The position numbers and the translations under genes are program-made. A stretch of 64,000 bases of DNA from Paenibacillus taichungensis (GTDB lineage Bacteria; Bacillota; Bacilli; Paenibacillales; Paenibacillaceae): contig NZ_QEVW01000015.1 of NCBI RefSeq assembly GCF_003287275.1, positions 274,283 to 338,282 on the forward strand, read 5' to 3'. Below the pieces are notes generated by a model that saw only the letters and a program-made list of their open reading frames with translations, was not told the DNA's origin and did not search any database. Of the stretch, positions 1 through 7,921 are shown piece after piece (position 1 is the stretch's first letter; each line of letters starts with the position of its first letter).

Positions 1-440
1 ACCATAGCAGCAGTCATTAATATAAATGCAGGACCGATATTCTGAAGATCCAGTTGATGCTCAGTTGCATACTGATATGCTTGCTGCGGATGATGCGTAA
101 TCCATTCCACCGGCAGAATGCGTAGCAGGAATGCCGCCGCCCAAACGACCACACTACCTATCCCCACTCGGGTATACCACTTACCTGCCGTTGCATCGAA
201 TTCCATACGTGTTATTCCCAGCACAATCATTCCAAATAATGCCCCTACAATCACGGCCACCAACAAAAACAGTACATTATTGCCTGTAAAAGTCATATCT
301 TTAAGGAATTTGAATGCATAATAACCCATAATAACGAAAGGCAGCAATAAACGATAATAACGTACTGGCTTTCGGCCAATTGAAGTGATTACTAAAACTG
401 CAAACATGATGATCATCTGAACCCACATGCTCGTCGTCAT
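1..440 (-). CDS. CcdC-like / DUF1453-type integral membrane protein (3' end outside window)
   Basis: The reading frame starts at an ATG (438-440) preceded by a strong AGGGGGAA ribosome site and stays open to the left edge, so only about the first 146 residues are visible. They begin MTTSMWVQMIIMFAVLV and contain at least four hydrophobic segments separated by short basic loops (for example SIGRKPVRYYRLL), which is the layout of the small CcdC/DUF1453 membrane proteins of Bacilli. CcdC in Bacillus is encoded near cytochrome c biogenesis genes but its function is unknown. The family assignment is by general resemblance only; that it is a membrane protein is clear from the sequence. Confidence 0.6.
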   Translation of the reverse strand, partial: MTTSMWVQMIIMFAVLVITSIGRKPVRYYRLLLPFVIMGYYAFKFLKDMTFTGNNVLFLLVAVIVGALFGMIVLGITRMEFDATAGKWYTRVGIGSVVVWAAAFLLRILPVEWITHHPQQAYQYATEHQLDLQNIGPAFILMTAAM

Positions 441-576
441 ACGTTGTTCCCCCTGTAATTTGCTTGATTTGATGCTTTAAGCATAGCAGGGAGAACGTCG
501 CTCTAGCGTCCACAACCGGGTGGATAAAGAGGTCCACCTATAGGTGGATTTTAGAAGAGGGTACCAGCATTAATAA

Positions 577-738
577 TTAGTATTTCTCTCTTAGTCGAAT
601 ATATTTATTAATTAGTTCATCCAGCACCATAGACTGCTTGAGGACCTTATCATCATGCATGCCATGTTTCTCCACCAATCGGCGCAAATGTTGCCGATTC
701 TGCTCGATTTGACCTTTGATCTGCTTGATTTCTCTCAC
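577..738 (-). CDS. Spo0E-like sporulation regulatory protein (aspartyl-phosphate phosphatase)
   Basis: A 53-residue protein starting at GTG (736-738), eight bases after an AAAGGGG ribosome site. It is almost entirely helical and carries the Spo0E signature SMVLDELINKYIRLR in its C-terminal half, matching the S-x-x-L-D-x-x-I core of Spo0E/YisI/YnzD proteins. Family members dephosphorylate Spo0A~P in the cytoplasm and so delay sporulation. Size (about 50-85 residues) fits the family. It lies downstream of, and in the same direction as, the decayed XRE/TPR regulator, with about 40 bp between them; whether it belongs to that transcription unit cannot be told. It is too short for usual ORF cut-offs, but motif, start and ribosome site together make it a convincing gene. 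Confidence 0.85.
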   Translation of the reverse strand: MREIKQIKGQIEQNRQHLRRLVEKHGMHDDKVLKQSMVLDELINKYIRLREKY

Positions 739-779
739 AGCATGCACCCCTTTTTCAACCTATTTTAGGGTGCATTTAT

Positions 780-1616
780 CTAAAAATTCATAATGTAATG
801 CTTTGCAAATTCCAAAGCTTTTTCATATTCCTTACGCACTTCACAGACACTTGCCTTCAATAGATTCGCATATGCTTTATATGTAAATATGGGGTAAAAG
901 GCAATTCTTTTTTTATTTTTGCGTCTTCGAGATTGAAGTTCAAGTTGAAAATCAACTTTTCGTTCCAGTTCTTCGGCCAATTCATAGACCTTATCCCAAT
1001 GATGTATTGTATTATAAACATTCGCCAAATCTTTAACAGCATCCAGTTGTATTTCTTCATCCAATTTCTCAATATAGGGTTCCAATTGGACCGCTGCTGC
1101 CAGATTATCGAATTTGCTCATTGTTTTATGAAGCAAAAAAATACGGTACTGGCATAACGCCAACCGTTCCGAGTGCTGATATTTCTCACCTGCGGCTACG
1201 CATTCATATAAAATAAGCGCCGCTTCCTTCATTTCTTTGGAATACAGATTTTCTGTCATTTCAAACAGTTCTGAAATATAGTATCGATCATCTGTAACCT
1301 GATATACCACCTTTTTAATACAGCCTAGCTTGTTAAGTTCAGCGCAGCGATACAGGAACGGTTCCAAACGCCTCCAATGGGTGCGGCTTCCACAAAGCAT
1401 TCCACACTGTACATTTCGCAGAAATACCCTTGTTCAAGCCCCATTCCAGAAGTAATCTAATCTAATTGGTTCATGGAAATGGACCTGTTCCCTTTGATTA
1501 TGGCACTTAGCGTGCCAACATTGACACCAGTGACTTCAGAGAACTGTTGTAGTTTATATTTATGCTCCTTCAATGTGATTCTCTATATATGTGCGTATCG
1601 TAGGTGCAAGTTTCAA
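780..1616 (-). pseudogene. Decayed paralogue of the XRE/TPR regulator at 1877-3262
   Basis: Translation of this stretch aligns with the neighbouring intact regulator from its first codons (CCTACGATACGC is shared) through the TPR region, but it is broken. A TTG start at 1616 with a GGGTGGGAG ribosome site opens the frame. A one-base shift near 1575 gives TAA codons after about 18 codons, an in-frame TAG lies at 1457-1459 within QLD*ITSGM, and a further frameshift near 1385 separates CFVEAAP from THWRRLEPF. The rest, an uninterrupted stretch ending at 780, covers only the middle of the paralogue and stops after YIMNF, so the C-terminal ~230 residues are missing. No peptide gene like that of the intact copy follows. 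Reading 780-1400 as a separate protein is unlikely because it lacks the DNA-binding domain and a ribosome site. Confidence 0.8.
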
Positions 1617-1674
1617 TTCTCCCACCCCCATCAACCAAACTAACTTAAGGATTCATCAGTTCTTAATAAATGTA

Positions 1675-1703
1675 ATTTTAATCCTGAATTTTACAATGGT
1701 CAA
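1675..1703 (-). promoter_or_regulatory. SigA-type promoter of the decayed regulator copy
   Basis: On the minus strand TTGACC (1698-1703) and TAAAAT (1675-1680) are separated by 17 bp. The surrounding ~30 bp is nearly identical to the promoter region of the intact paralogue at 3317-3345, so promoter and gene were duplicated together. Confidence 0.6.
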
Positions 1704-1718
1704 TGTGCGCAAAATTAC

Positions 1719-1754
1719 AAAAGGTTTACTTCCGATTACGGAAATAAACCTTTT
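1719..1754 (-). terminator. Terminator downstream of regulator and peptide genes
   Basis: Hairpin with arms AAAAGGTTTACTTCC and GGAAATAAACCTTTT (one mismatch, six-base loop). On the minus strand the stem ends in TTTT. It lies about 30 bp after the stop of the small peptide gene and so closes the regulator-peptide unit. Confidence 0.65.
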
Positions 1755-1782
1755 AAAATATATCAACCTCATCGCTTGGTTA

Positions 1783-1914
1783 CTACAATCCTCCACCACC
1801 ATGTACAGTAAGAAGTGTTTCCATAGGAAACCAATTATTATATGAACCTAATTGACCAACATTTATAAGAATAAAACTAAGCAAGATTAAATATAGGATT
1901 CTCTTTTTTATCAT
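1783..1914 (-). CDS. Putative secreted signalling pro-peptide paired with the XRE/TPR regulator
   Basis: A 43-codon frame that overlaps the last 38 bases of the regulator gene in a different frame. ATG at 1912-1914 follows a GGAGGT ribosome site by 11 bases; that site lies inside the regulator coding sequence. The product begins MIKKRILYLILLSFILINV, a basic n-region plus hydrophobic core typical of an export signal, followed by a polar segment and the C-terminus TLLTVHGGGGL. Small exported pro-peptides encoded immediately after, or overlapping, an XRE-TPR receptor are the hallmark of RRNPP systems (PlcR-PapR, NprR-NprX, Rap-Phr, AimR-AimP), where the processed peptide re-enters the cell and binds the TPR domain. 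Gene structure is seen directly; the signalling role is inferred from architecture. I do not recognise the peptide. Confidence 0.65.
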   Translation of the reverse strand: MIKKRILYLILLSFILINVGQLGSYNNWFPMETLLTVHGGGGL

Positions 1915-3262
1915 AATAATTCTGTACCTCCATTATTATTAATTTATACTGATATTCAATATCCGCAGTAGCTATATTCCTATATTTTTCATATAACGCC
2001 ACACAGCGAATAATATCAGTTTGATTGTTTAGCTTTACAGATTCTTTCAGACAATAGACCAGTTGCTTGAATCCCTCAGTATATTGTTTACGATTGAGGT
2101 GATAAATTGTCCGTTCAAGTAAAAATGTGATATACATATCCGAATTGACCTGTTCAGTGTAACCCTTTAATTGAGTGATTTCTGAATTAATTCGGGCGTT
2201 ATACATGTAAAGGATGTCATCGATATTATTATCGAATTTATTAGCAGCTTCTAAAATATTAATCATTGCTGGCAAAAGTTCAGTTTCGTTATTTTCAATG
2301 AAATTAATATAAGCTGGCAAGATATTTAAGTCACCCATCATCAGCCTGTACAGATAGGTATTTGCTTCTGTCCATCCTGCAAATTTATCAATATAGATCT
2401 GATCTTCCTCATCAGGTTCAGAAATTTTCATGAGATCTCCATAGATCTCTGTATAATGTAGTGCCTCTGCATATTTTCCTTGCCTCTCACATGCGGAGGA
2501 TTTAAGTAAATTTGAATATGCTCTATATACAAATAAGGGATAAGCGGTTAATCGATTACTTTTATCCGTTATTTTCTTTGTATACGATTGTAAAATTTTC
2601 GTTTTCTGATCCAACTCATCAGAAAGGGAAAATAACTTGTCCCAATATCTCAAAGCCAAATATGTATTCGCCAGATCCTTGATCGCATCCAGTTGCCGCT
2701 CTTCATCCAGCCGATTAATATATGGCTCGAAGTGCACGGCCGCCCTGAGATTTTCATGCTGATCCTGACCCAGAGATAATGTGAAAATACGATACTGGCA
2801 CAACGCGAGACGTTCCGAGTGTTGGTACTTCTCACACTCTGCAACACATTCATATAACATGCGGGCCGCTTTCTTTTGTCCTCGCTTAAGCATGCCTTCT
2901 GCCATCTCGAACAATTCGGAAATATAGGATCGATCATCCGTCACTTGCTGGATTACCCTCTGAATACATTCGAGCTTGTCCAGCTCGGCGCAACGTTGCA
3001 GAAAAGGTTCCAGTCTCCTCCAATGCGGTGCAGACTCCACAAAACACTCAGCGCCGTAAATTTCGTAGAAATGCCCCTCTTCCAGCTTCATGCCTTGGGT
3101 AATCAGATCCAGTTGAGCCATGGCGATTGGCCGCGTCCCTTTGATGATCGCACTTAACGTTCCAGCGTTCACACCCGATATATCGGCAAAGTATTGCAGG
3201 GTATAGCCCTGTTTCCTGATGTAGTCCTCAATAAAGGAGCGTATCGTAGTTGTAGGTTCCAT
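1877..3262 (-). CDS. XRE-family regulator with TPR-like C-terminal region (RRNPP-type peptide receptor candidate)
   Basis: A 461-residue protein. The ATG at 3260-3262 is preferred over an in-frame GTG five codons upstream, because the GGAGGT site sits seven bases before the ATG and would be inside the longer form. Residues ~6-60 form an XRE helix-turn-helix (LQYFADISGVNAGTLSAII). Residues ~80-455 are helical pairs of TPR type (for instance ARMLYECVAECEKYQHSERL and YAEALHYTEIYGDLM). This domain order is that of RRNPP regulators, though it is longer than PlcR (~285) or NprR (~420). A secreted-peptide gene overlaps its 3' end, and a broken tandem copy lies downstream. The divergent neighbour is a flavin monooxygenase at 3532, which could be a target. 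The ligand and target genes are unknown. Confidence 0.8.
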   Translation of the reverse strand: MEPTTTIRSFIEDYIRKQGYTLQYFADISGVNAGTLSAIIKGTRPIAMAQLDLITQGMKLEEGHFYEIYGAECFVESAPHWRRLEPFLQRCAELDKLECIQRVIQQVTDDRSYISELFEMAEGMLKRGQKKAARMLYECVAECEKYQHSERLALCQYRIFTLSLGQDQHENLRAAVHFEPYINRLDEERQLDAIKDLANTYLALRYWDKLFSLSDELDQKTKILQSYTKKITDKSNRLTAYPLFVYRAYSNLLKSSACERQGKYAEALHYTEIYGDLMKISEPDEEDQIYIDKFAGWTEANTYLYRLMMGDLNILPAYINFIENNETELLPAMINILEAANKFDNNIDDILYMYNARINSEITQLKGYTEQVNSDMYITFLLERTIYHLNRKQYTEGFKQLVYCLKESVKLNNQTDIIRCVALYEKYRNIATADIEYQYKLIIMEVQNYYDKKENPIFNLA

Positions 3263-3316
3263 GTCTCCCACCTCCACAATGAAAATCCATAAATTTGAAT
3301 TTATATGATATGTACA

Positions 3317-3345
3317 ATTTTAATCCTAAATTTTACAGCGGTCAA
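3317..3345 (-). promoter_or_regulatory. SigA-type promoter of the XRE/TPR regulator with overlapping inverted repeat
   Basis: Minus strand TTGACC (3340-3345), 17 bp, TAAAAT (3317-3322). The spacer and -10 region form an imperfect inverted repeat, GTAAAATTT / AAATTGTAC (8 of 9 positions), also present at the decayed copy, which may be the regulator's own operator. Confidence 0.6.
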
Positions 3346-3531
3346 TAAAAATCGTGGCAATTTCCTGCCTATATGTTTAGGTTTAAGCAGCTTTAATCCG
3401 CCTTATAGAAAAAATCCATTAGAAGAATGCCTGGCAACATGGTAAAGTTAGCTTCAGCTTGAATATCCTACTATTTCCATGGGAATAGACAACCCAGGTG
3501 CTTTTCCAATCCAATCCAAGGGGATGGTTAG

Positions 3532-4656
3532 ATGAAATTTGCCCTATTTAGTCTCATGATGAATCTTCCAAATGCCGTAACTGGTGAATCACTAACAACA
3601 CAACAGAAGTTCCACAATATTTTGGAACAAGCCAAACTGGCCGAACGGCTGGGATTCGATGCATACGGGATCGGCGAGCGGCATGGTGCACCTTTTCTGT
3701 CTTCCTCGCCTCCCGTTGTGCTAACCGCCGTCGCTGCTGCGACTTCACGTATCCGGTTACTAACAACGGTCACTGTTCTCAGTATACTTGATCCGGTACG
3801 AGTTGCCGAGGATTATGCCACGCTGGATCAATTATCGGGCGGGCGGCTGGAGATGATCATCGGGAAAGGCAATGATCCTCGGCACTATCCCCTATTTGGC
3901 ATTAGCGAAGAGGAACAATGGGATTCGCTCGGTGAGCGCTACGAACTGCTGAAACGACTGTGGACTGAAGAGAATGTAACCTGGCAGGGAAAGTATCGCC
4001 CTCCCCTTCAAGAGGTTACCACTCAGCCGAGACCACTCCAGCAATCCATTCCGATCTGGCATGGCAGCGCATCGAGCACCCGCTCTACCGAGCTTGCAGC
4101 CAAGTATGGCGAACCGATATTTAGCTCGAATTCCTTCCACCCGCAGGCCAAATACAAAGCGTTAATTGACCATTACCGGGAGCGTCTCGACTATTATGGT
4201 CATGATGCGAACCGAGCGGTGGTTGGCTCCGGAGCAGGAAGCCTATACCTCGCGAATACACGCGAAGAAGCGATCCGGCGTTATACGCCTTATTATGAGG
4301 CCTTTCATGCTACGGCCGCTGCGCAGCACAACCAGTCGCCTTTTAAGGACCTGGAGGATAACATTGCGCATGGCCCTGTACTGATTGGTAGTCCAGAGCA
4401 GGTCATTGAGAAGATTCTGAACTACCATGCCGCATATGGACATCAGGTACTGAGTATCAGCGTCGATGGACTCAGCCATGCGGAGCAGTTGGAGCAGGTA
4501 GAACGCTTTGCCCAGGATGTAGCGCCAGTGTTACGACGCGAAATACCCAGTTTCATATGGAACGAGCCCCCGCTCTTGAACGAGTCTCTTCCCTCTTCCA
4601 CTTCGCCTTCTCCCGATTCATGGCCCCCTGCCATCTCACCGATCTTCCAGGTGTAG
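3532..4656 (+). CDS. LLM-class (luciferase-like) flavin-dependent oxidoreductase
   Basis: A 374-residue cytosolic protein with an AAGGGG ribosome site before its ATG. The N-terminus MKFALFSLMMN, the segment LAERLGFDAYGIGERHG, the strand-turn VLSILDPVRVAEDYATLDQLSGGRLE and the downstream GKGNDPR are typical of the bacterial luciferase TIM-barrel family, which uses reduced FMN or F420 to oxidise small organic substrates. VLIGSPEQVIEKIL near residue 285 is the usual C-terminal family element. The last ~35 residues are Pro/Ser rich and beyond the usual barrel. Substrate cannot be deduced. It stands alone, divergent from the XRE/TPR regulator and convergent with the TetR gene. Confidence 0.88.
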   Translation: MKFALFSLMMNLPNAVTGESLTTQQKFHNILEQAKLAERLGFDAYGIGERHGAPFLSSSPPVVLTAVAAATSRIRLLTTVTVLSILDPVRVAEDYATLDQLSGGRLEMIIGKGNDPRHYPLFGISEEEQWDSLGERYELLKRLWTEENVTWQGKYRPPLQEVTTQPRPLQQSIPIWHGSASSTRSTELAAKYGEPIFSSNSFHPQAKYKALIDHYRERLDYYGHDANRAVVGSGAGSLYLANTREEAIRRYTPYYEAFHATAAAQHNQSPFKDLEDNIAHGPVLIGSPEQVIEKILNYHAAYGHQVLSISVDGLSHAEQLEQVERFAQDVAPVLRREIPSFIWNEPPLLNESLPSSTSPSPDSWPPAISPIFQV

Positions 4657-4705
4657 TTCGCAATTCTCCACACGTTCCCCATTCATCAACAAGCCTTCTG
4701 CACCA

Positions 4706-4729
4706 AGGGTGATTCTTGCGAATCGCCCT
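4706..4729. terminator. Hairpin between convergent genes
   Basis: AGGGTGATTC and GAATCGCCCT pair around a TTGC loop, between two convergent genes. There is no T-tract on either side, so termination activity is uncertain. Confidence 0.35.
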
Positions 4730-4753
4730 ATCCCTCCCCCAAGATGTCTTTTT

Positions 4754-5338
4754 CTATGATCCAGATTTAATACCTTCAAACAAGGAAACCAACGAACGCT
4801 GTACAAATTCAGTATCTAACGGTTCGCCAGTCACCAACATGCGATAGAACATCGCTCCATAGACGAGGTCTATGCACAGTCCGATGTCACAATCTTTTTT
4901 CAACTGTCCCCGTTCTATACCTTTTTCAAAAATCCCCCACGCTTCGCGCCGACGAGGCTGAATGTATCTAGTTCGGTATTCTTCTGCAAGTCCTGGATCA
5001 GACTGTCCCTCTCCGACAATCTGTGTGATCACTTTTCCTTCCCGGCTGCTCAAAAAATCAACCAGATTGCTCGCATGAATGCGCACATCCTCAAATACCG
5101 ATCCTGTATCCGGTACAGGCAATCTTGCCTTTGCCGCAGACATGTACCCATCCATAATGACAGCACCTTTATTGGGCCACCATTTATATATCGTTGCTTT
5201 GCTCACCTTAGCACGTTCAGCAATTTTTTCGATCGTAACCACTCCGAAGCCATGTTCCAGTAATAATTCATAGGAAGCTGCAAGAATCGCATTCTGGGTT
5301 TCCACATTGCGGGGACGCCCTCTTTTGGCTGTCATCAT
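4754..5338 (-). CDS. TetR/AcrR-family transcriptional regulator
   Basis: A 194-residue repressor. The start is one of two adjacent ATGs at 5333-5338, four or seven bases after AAGGAGG; a longer frame would contain this site. Residues ~10-55 form the TetR helix-turn-helix (VVTIEKIAERAKVSKATIYKWW), followed by a helical ligand-binding domain of normal family length containing the TetR_C-type region GQSDPGLAEEYRTRYI. It is divergent from an MFS transporter, and the intervening region holds two related palindromes with CGTTTAGT arms. The standard inference is a drug- or metabolite-responsive repressor of the transporter and of itself. Confidence 0.9.
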   Translation of the reverse strand: MMTAKRGRPRNVETQNAILAASYELLLEHGFGVVTIEKIAERAKVSKATIYKWWPNKGAVIMDGYMSAAKARLPVPDTGSVFEDVRIHASNLVDFLSSREGKVITQIVGEGQSDPGLAEEYRTRYIQPRRREAWGIFEKGIERGQLKKDCDIGLCIDLVYGAMFYRMLVTGEPLDTEFVQRSLVSLFEGIKSGS

Positions 5339-5439
5339 AAACCCTCCTTGGTGTAACAAATGCATCTGTAAATCATAAAAACTATACGTTCATTATACTA
5401 AAACACCAATCCATTAAACAATTTTGTGCTTACCTTACT

Positions 5440-5468
5440 TTGACAACAAAAATCCCCACGTCTATTTA
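5440..5468 (+). promoter_or_regulatory. Candidate promoter for the MFS transporter
   Basis: TTGACA (5440-5445) and TATTTA (5463-5468) are spaced by 17 bp. The first TetR palindrome begins five bases after the -10, a position suited to repression. Confidence 0.5.
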
Positions 5469-5472
5469 CAAT

Positions 5473-5486
5473 ACTAAACGTTTAGT
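5473..5486. promoter_or_regulatory. Candidate TetR operator 1
   Basis: ACTAAACGTTTAGT is a perfect 14-bp palindrome just downstream of the candidate -10 element. Confidence 0.6.
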
Positions 5487-5503
5487 TTATTATATACTTG
5501 TAA

Positions 5504-5526
5504 TTAGTAAACGCACCGTTTAGTAA
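5504..5526. promoter_or_regulatory. Candidate TetR operator 2
   Basis: TTAGTAAACG and CGTTTAGTAA flank a CAC spacer (9 of 10 positions symmetrical). The arms repeat those of operator 1, which supports one regulator recognising both. Confidence 0.6.
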
Positions 5527-5592
5527 TTAATAAATTCAATACAAGTGTACTTTAATAAAAAATAATTTGAGAACAAGTGGAGGGTTAAACTT

Positions 5593-6798
5593 ATGGATAT
5601 ACAACCTGATGTGAAGGCAAATTCAGTTCCAAGCTGGTTGATTTTACTTTTGGCTGCGGCGTGCGGGCTGATTGCGGCAAACCTGTATTATGCTCAGACC
5701 GTTATAGGGCCTATCAGCGTTACAACAGGGCTTTCCTCCGCTGCTGCTGGACTGATTGTGACGTTAACACAGATCGGGTATGTTATTGGCCTGCTGTTTA
5801 TCGTTCCGCTCAGTGACATTTTGGAGAATAAGCGACTGGTAACTTTTTTCCTCATCATTCTAGTCGTTGCATTGATTGGAGCCGCCTTCTCTTCCCATGC
5901 CGTATTATTTCTGACGGCTTCCCTTGTCATCGGTATCAGTTCCGTCGTTGCGCAAATTCTGGTTCCTTATGCCACCTACCTCACTTCTGAGGAGCAACGC
6001 GGACGGGTTGTCGGCAATGTGATGAGTGGTCTGCTGCTGGGCATCATGCTGGCTCGGCCTGTCGCAAGTTTTATTACGAGCCTGCTCGGCTGGCAAGCGG
6101 TCTTTGTCTTCTCGGCAATCATTATCGGATTGCTTACACTGCTCCTGTCACGCGCACTTCCTGCACGTCAGCCACAACCTGCGATGAAGTACGGACAATT
6201 AATTCTGTCATTGGGTTCCCTGCTCAAAACATTTCCCATGCTTCGCCGCCGAGCCCTCTATCAGGCCAGTCTGTTTGGCGCCTTCAGCTTGTTCTGGACT
6301 ACAGTTCCCTTGCAGCTCGCCAATGAGTATGGCATGTCCCAACAGGGAATTGCCTGGTTTGCACTGGCTGGTGTTGGGGGTGCCATCGCAGCACCTATTG
6401 CCGGAAGATGGGCAGATAAAGGTTTAACCCGTATATTAACCGGACTCGCCATGGTCATCGCGGCTGCATCTTTTGGGCTTGCCTATCTGTTCCAGGGTCA
6501 TTCTACCGCTACCCTTATTCTGCTTGTGGTTGTTGCCATCACACTGGATATGGCGGTTTCGGGTAATCTGGTACTGGGACAGCGCATTATCTATTCGTTG
6601 AGCGAAGCAAGAGGACGCGTAAACGGGATATTTATGTCGATCTTTTTTGTAGGGGGCGCAATTGGATCATCTCTTGGCAGTTGGTCCTACGCGCATGGAG
6701 GTTGGAGTCTCACTACATTGATTGGTCTGTTAATGCCTCTGCTGGCACTCGTATACTACTTAACGGAAAAGAAAGTCACCGTCGTCAGTAACCCGTAA
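5593..6798 (+). CDS. MFS transporter (drug/metabolite efflux type)
   Basis: A 401-residue protein with about twelve hydrophobic helices. After the second segment comes the MFS loop between helices 2 and 3, here VPLSDILENKRLVTFF, and helix 4-5 contains EEQRGRVVGNVMSGLLLG, as in YfhI/YybF-type proton-driven exporters. A GGAGG site precedes the ATG. It is divergent from the TetR gene, and two palindromic operators lie between them, so it is probably induced by its own substrate. Substrate unknown. Confidence 0.9.
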   Translation: MDIQPDVKANSVPSWLILLLAAACGLIAANLYYAQTVIGPISVTTGLSSAAAGLIVTLTQIGYVIGLLFIVPLSDILENKRLVTFFLIILVVALIGAAFSSHAVLFLTASLVIGISSVVAQILVPYATYLTSEEQRGRVVGNVMSGLLLGIMLARPVASFITSLLGWQAVFVFSAIIIGLLTLLLSRALPARQPQPAMKYGQLILSLGSLLKTFPMLRRRALYQASLFGAFSLFWTTVPLQLANEYGMSQQGIAWFALAGVGGAIAAPIAGRWADKGLTRILTGLAMVIAAASFGLAYLFQGHSTATLILLVVVAITLDMAVSGNLVLGQRIIYSLSEARGRVNGIFMSIFFVGGAIGSSLGSWSYAHGGWSLTTLIGLLMPLLALVYYLTEKKVTVVSNP

Positions 6799-6818
6799 CC
6801 ATCCTTCCATACGTAAAC

Positions 6819-6858
6819 AAAGGGCAGAATGATCTTTAGGATCAGCTTCTGCCCTTTT
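6819..6858. terminator. Bidirectional terminator between MFS and oxidoreductase genes
   Basis: AAAGGGCAGAA and TTCTGCCCTTT form an 11-bp perfect stem with flanking A and T tracts, between convergent genes. Confidence 0.85.
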
Positions 6859-6868
6859 CTTGCTACAT

Positions 6869-7921
6869 TCACACCAACACAGTCAGATGTGCATTGGCAT
6901 CATACTCGATCAACTGCTGCCCCGTACGCAATTTTTGCACCAGATCAGGATTGGCGATAAACGGTCTGCCGAACGCTGCCAAATCAATGCTCCGATCTTG
7001 CACAGCCTGTTCTGCTGTGTTTACCTCAAGATCGCCTACGCCAATGATGATTCCATCCCACTGCTCGCGAATCGCCTCATGGAAATTTTGTTCCCCATCC
7101 CAGACTGTGGTGTACAGATCTGTTGAAGGATGTAGGATTGTAATGCCTGTCTCGCGGAACAGACTCAGATAGGCGTTCAGCACTCCAGCCTTGTCTGACC
7201 AGACATAGGAAGGGTCATCATCTTTTTTCTCGGAAAATCGTACCGATATGCGATCCACGCTGATTTCTTTTTGAACTGCAATAATGATCTCCTTCAGAAA
7301 ACGCAATCGTCCCTGGATATCGCCTCCGTATTCGTCTGTTCTGTGGTTCGTCTTCTCATTGATAAACTGGTCGATCAGATAACCATGTGCTGCATGCAGC
7401 TCAATTCCGTCGAATCCAGCCAGTACCGCATTGCGGGCAGCCGTTTGAAATTGTTGAATGCTTTCCCGGATATCTTGCGTACTCATGGCTTGTGGTATCT
7501 GATATGGCTTATGCAATTTATGGACTCTTCCTTGAGCAGGAATGCTTGAAGGTGCCAGTGGCTGGGTACCGATCAGATCGGAGTGAGACAGTCTGCCCAC
7601 ATGCCACAGCTGAGCGATGATGGTCCCTCCGTGTTTATGGACGGCATTCGTTACTTTCTTCCATGAGTCGGTCTGTTCAGCCGTATATAATCCGGGGATG
7701 CCATAGGTTCCTTTACCTGCCAGCGAGGGGTTGATCCCCTCTGTAATGATCAGTCCCACTCCATCCTGGGCACGTCGCTCATAATACGCCACCATCTCTT
7801 CCGTCGCGGTCCCATCCTGATCACTGGCAAACCCTCGGGTAAGAGGTGCCATCACCAATCTGTTTCTCAAATGCCATTCGTTGATCGTCACCGGGCTCAG
7901 TAATGTAGACATATTTTTCAC
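6869..7921 (-). CDS. Old Yellow Enzyme family NADH:flavin oxidoreductase / alkene reductase
   Basis: About 350 residues. The start is a GTG at 7921, five bases after AAGGAG; an ATG three codons later is the alternative, and the longer open frame would run into the divergent promoter region. OYE marks are LRNRLVMAPLTRGFA near the N-terminus (FMN contact), IAQLWHVGRLSH, and the active-site/FMN segment GIELHAAHGYLIDQF followed by GGDIQGRLRFL. The C-terminus holds the phosphate-binding part (AAFGRPFIANPDLV). Family members reduce activated C=C bonds or nitro groups with NAD(P)H. The gene is divergent from a LysR regulator that probably controls it. Confidence 0.9.
   Translation of the reverse strand: MKNMSTLLSPVTINEWHLRNRLVMAPLTRGFASDQDGTATEEMVAYYERRAQDGVGLIITEGINPSLAGKGTYGIPGLYTAEQTDSWKKVTNAVHKHGGTIIAQLWHVGRLSHSDLIGTQPLAPSSIPAQGRVHKLHKPYQIPQAMSTQDIRESIQQFQTAARNAVLAGFDGIELHAAHGYLIDQFINEKTNHRTDEYGGDIQGRLRFLKEIIIAVQKEISVDRISVRFSEKKDDDPSYVWSDKAGVLNAYLSLFRETGITILHPSTDLYTTVWDGEQNFHEAIREQWDGIIIGVGDLEVNTAEQAVQDRSIDLAAFGRPFIANPDLVQKLRTGQQLIEYDANAHLTVLV

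Noticed and set aside
780..1400. A free-standing 206-residue TPR protein
   Set aside because: Its translation continues the frame-shifted N-terminal DNA-binding part of the pseudogene, and no ribosome site precedes it. It is a remnant.
1783..3262. Phage arbitrium (AimR-AimP) system
   Set aside because: The pair resembles one in layout, but there are no phage integrase, repressor or structural genes in the neighbourhood, so a chromosomal RRNPP system is more likely.
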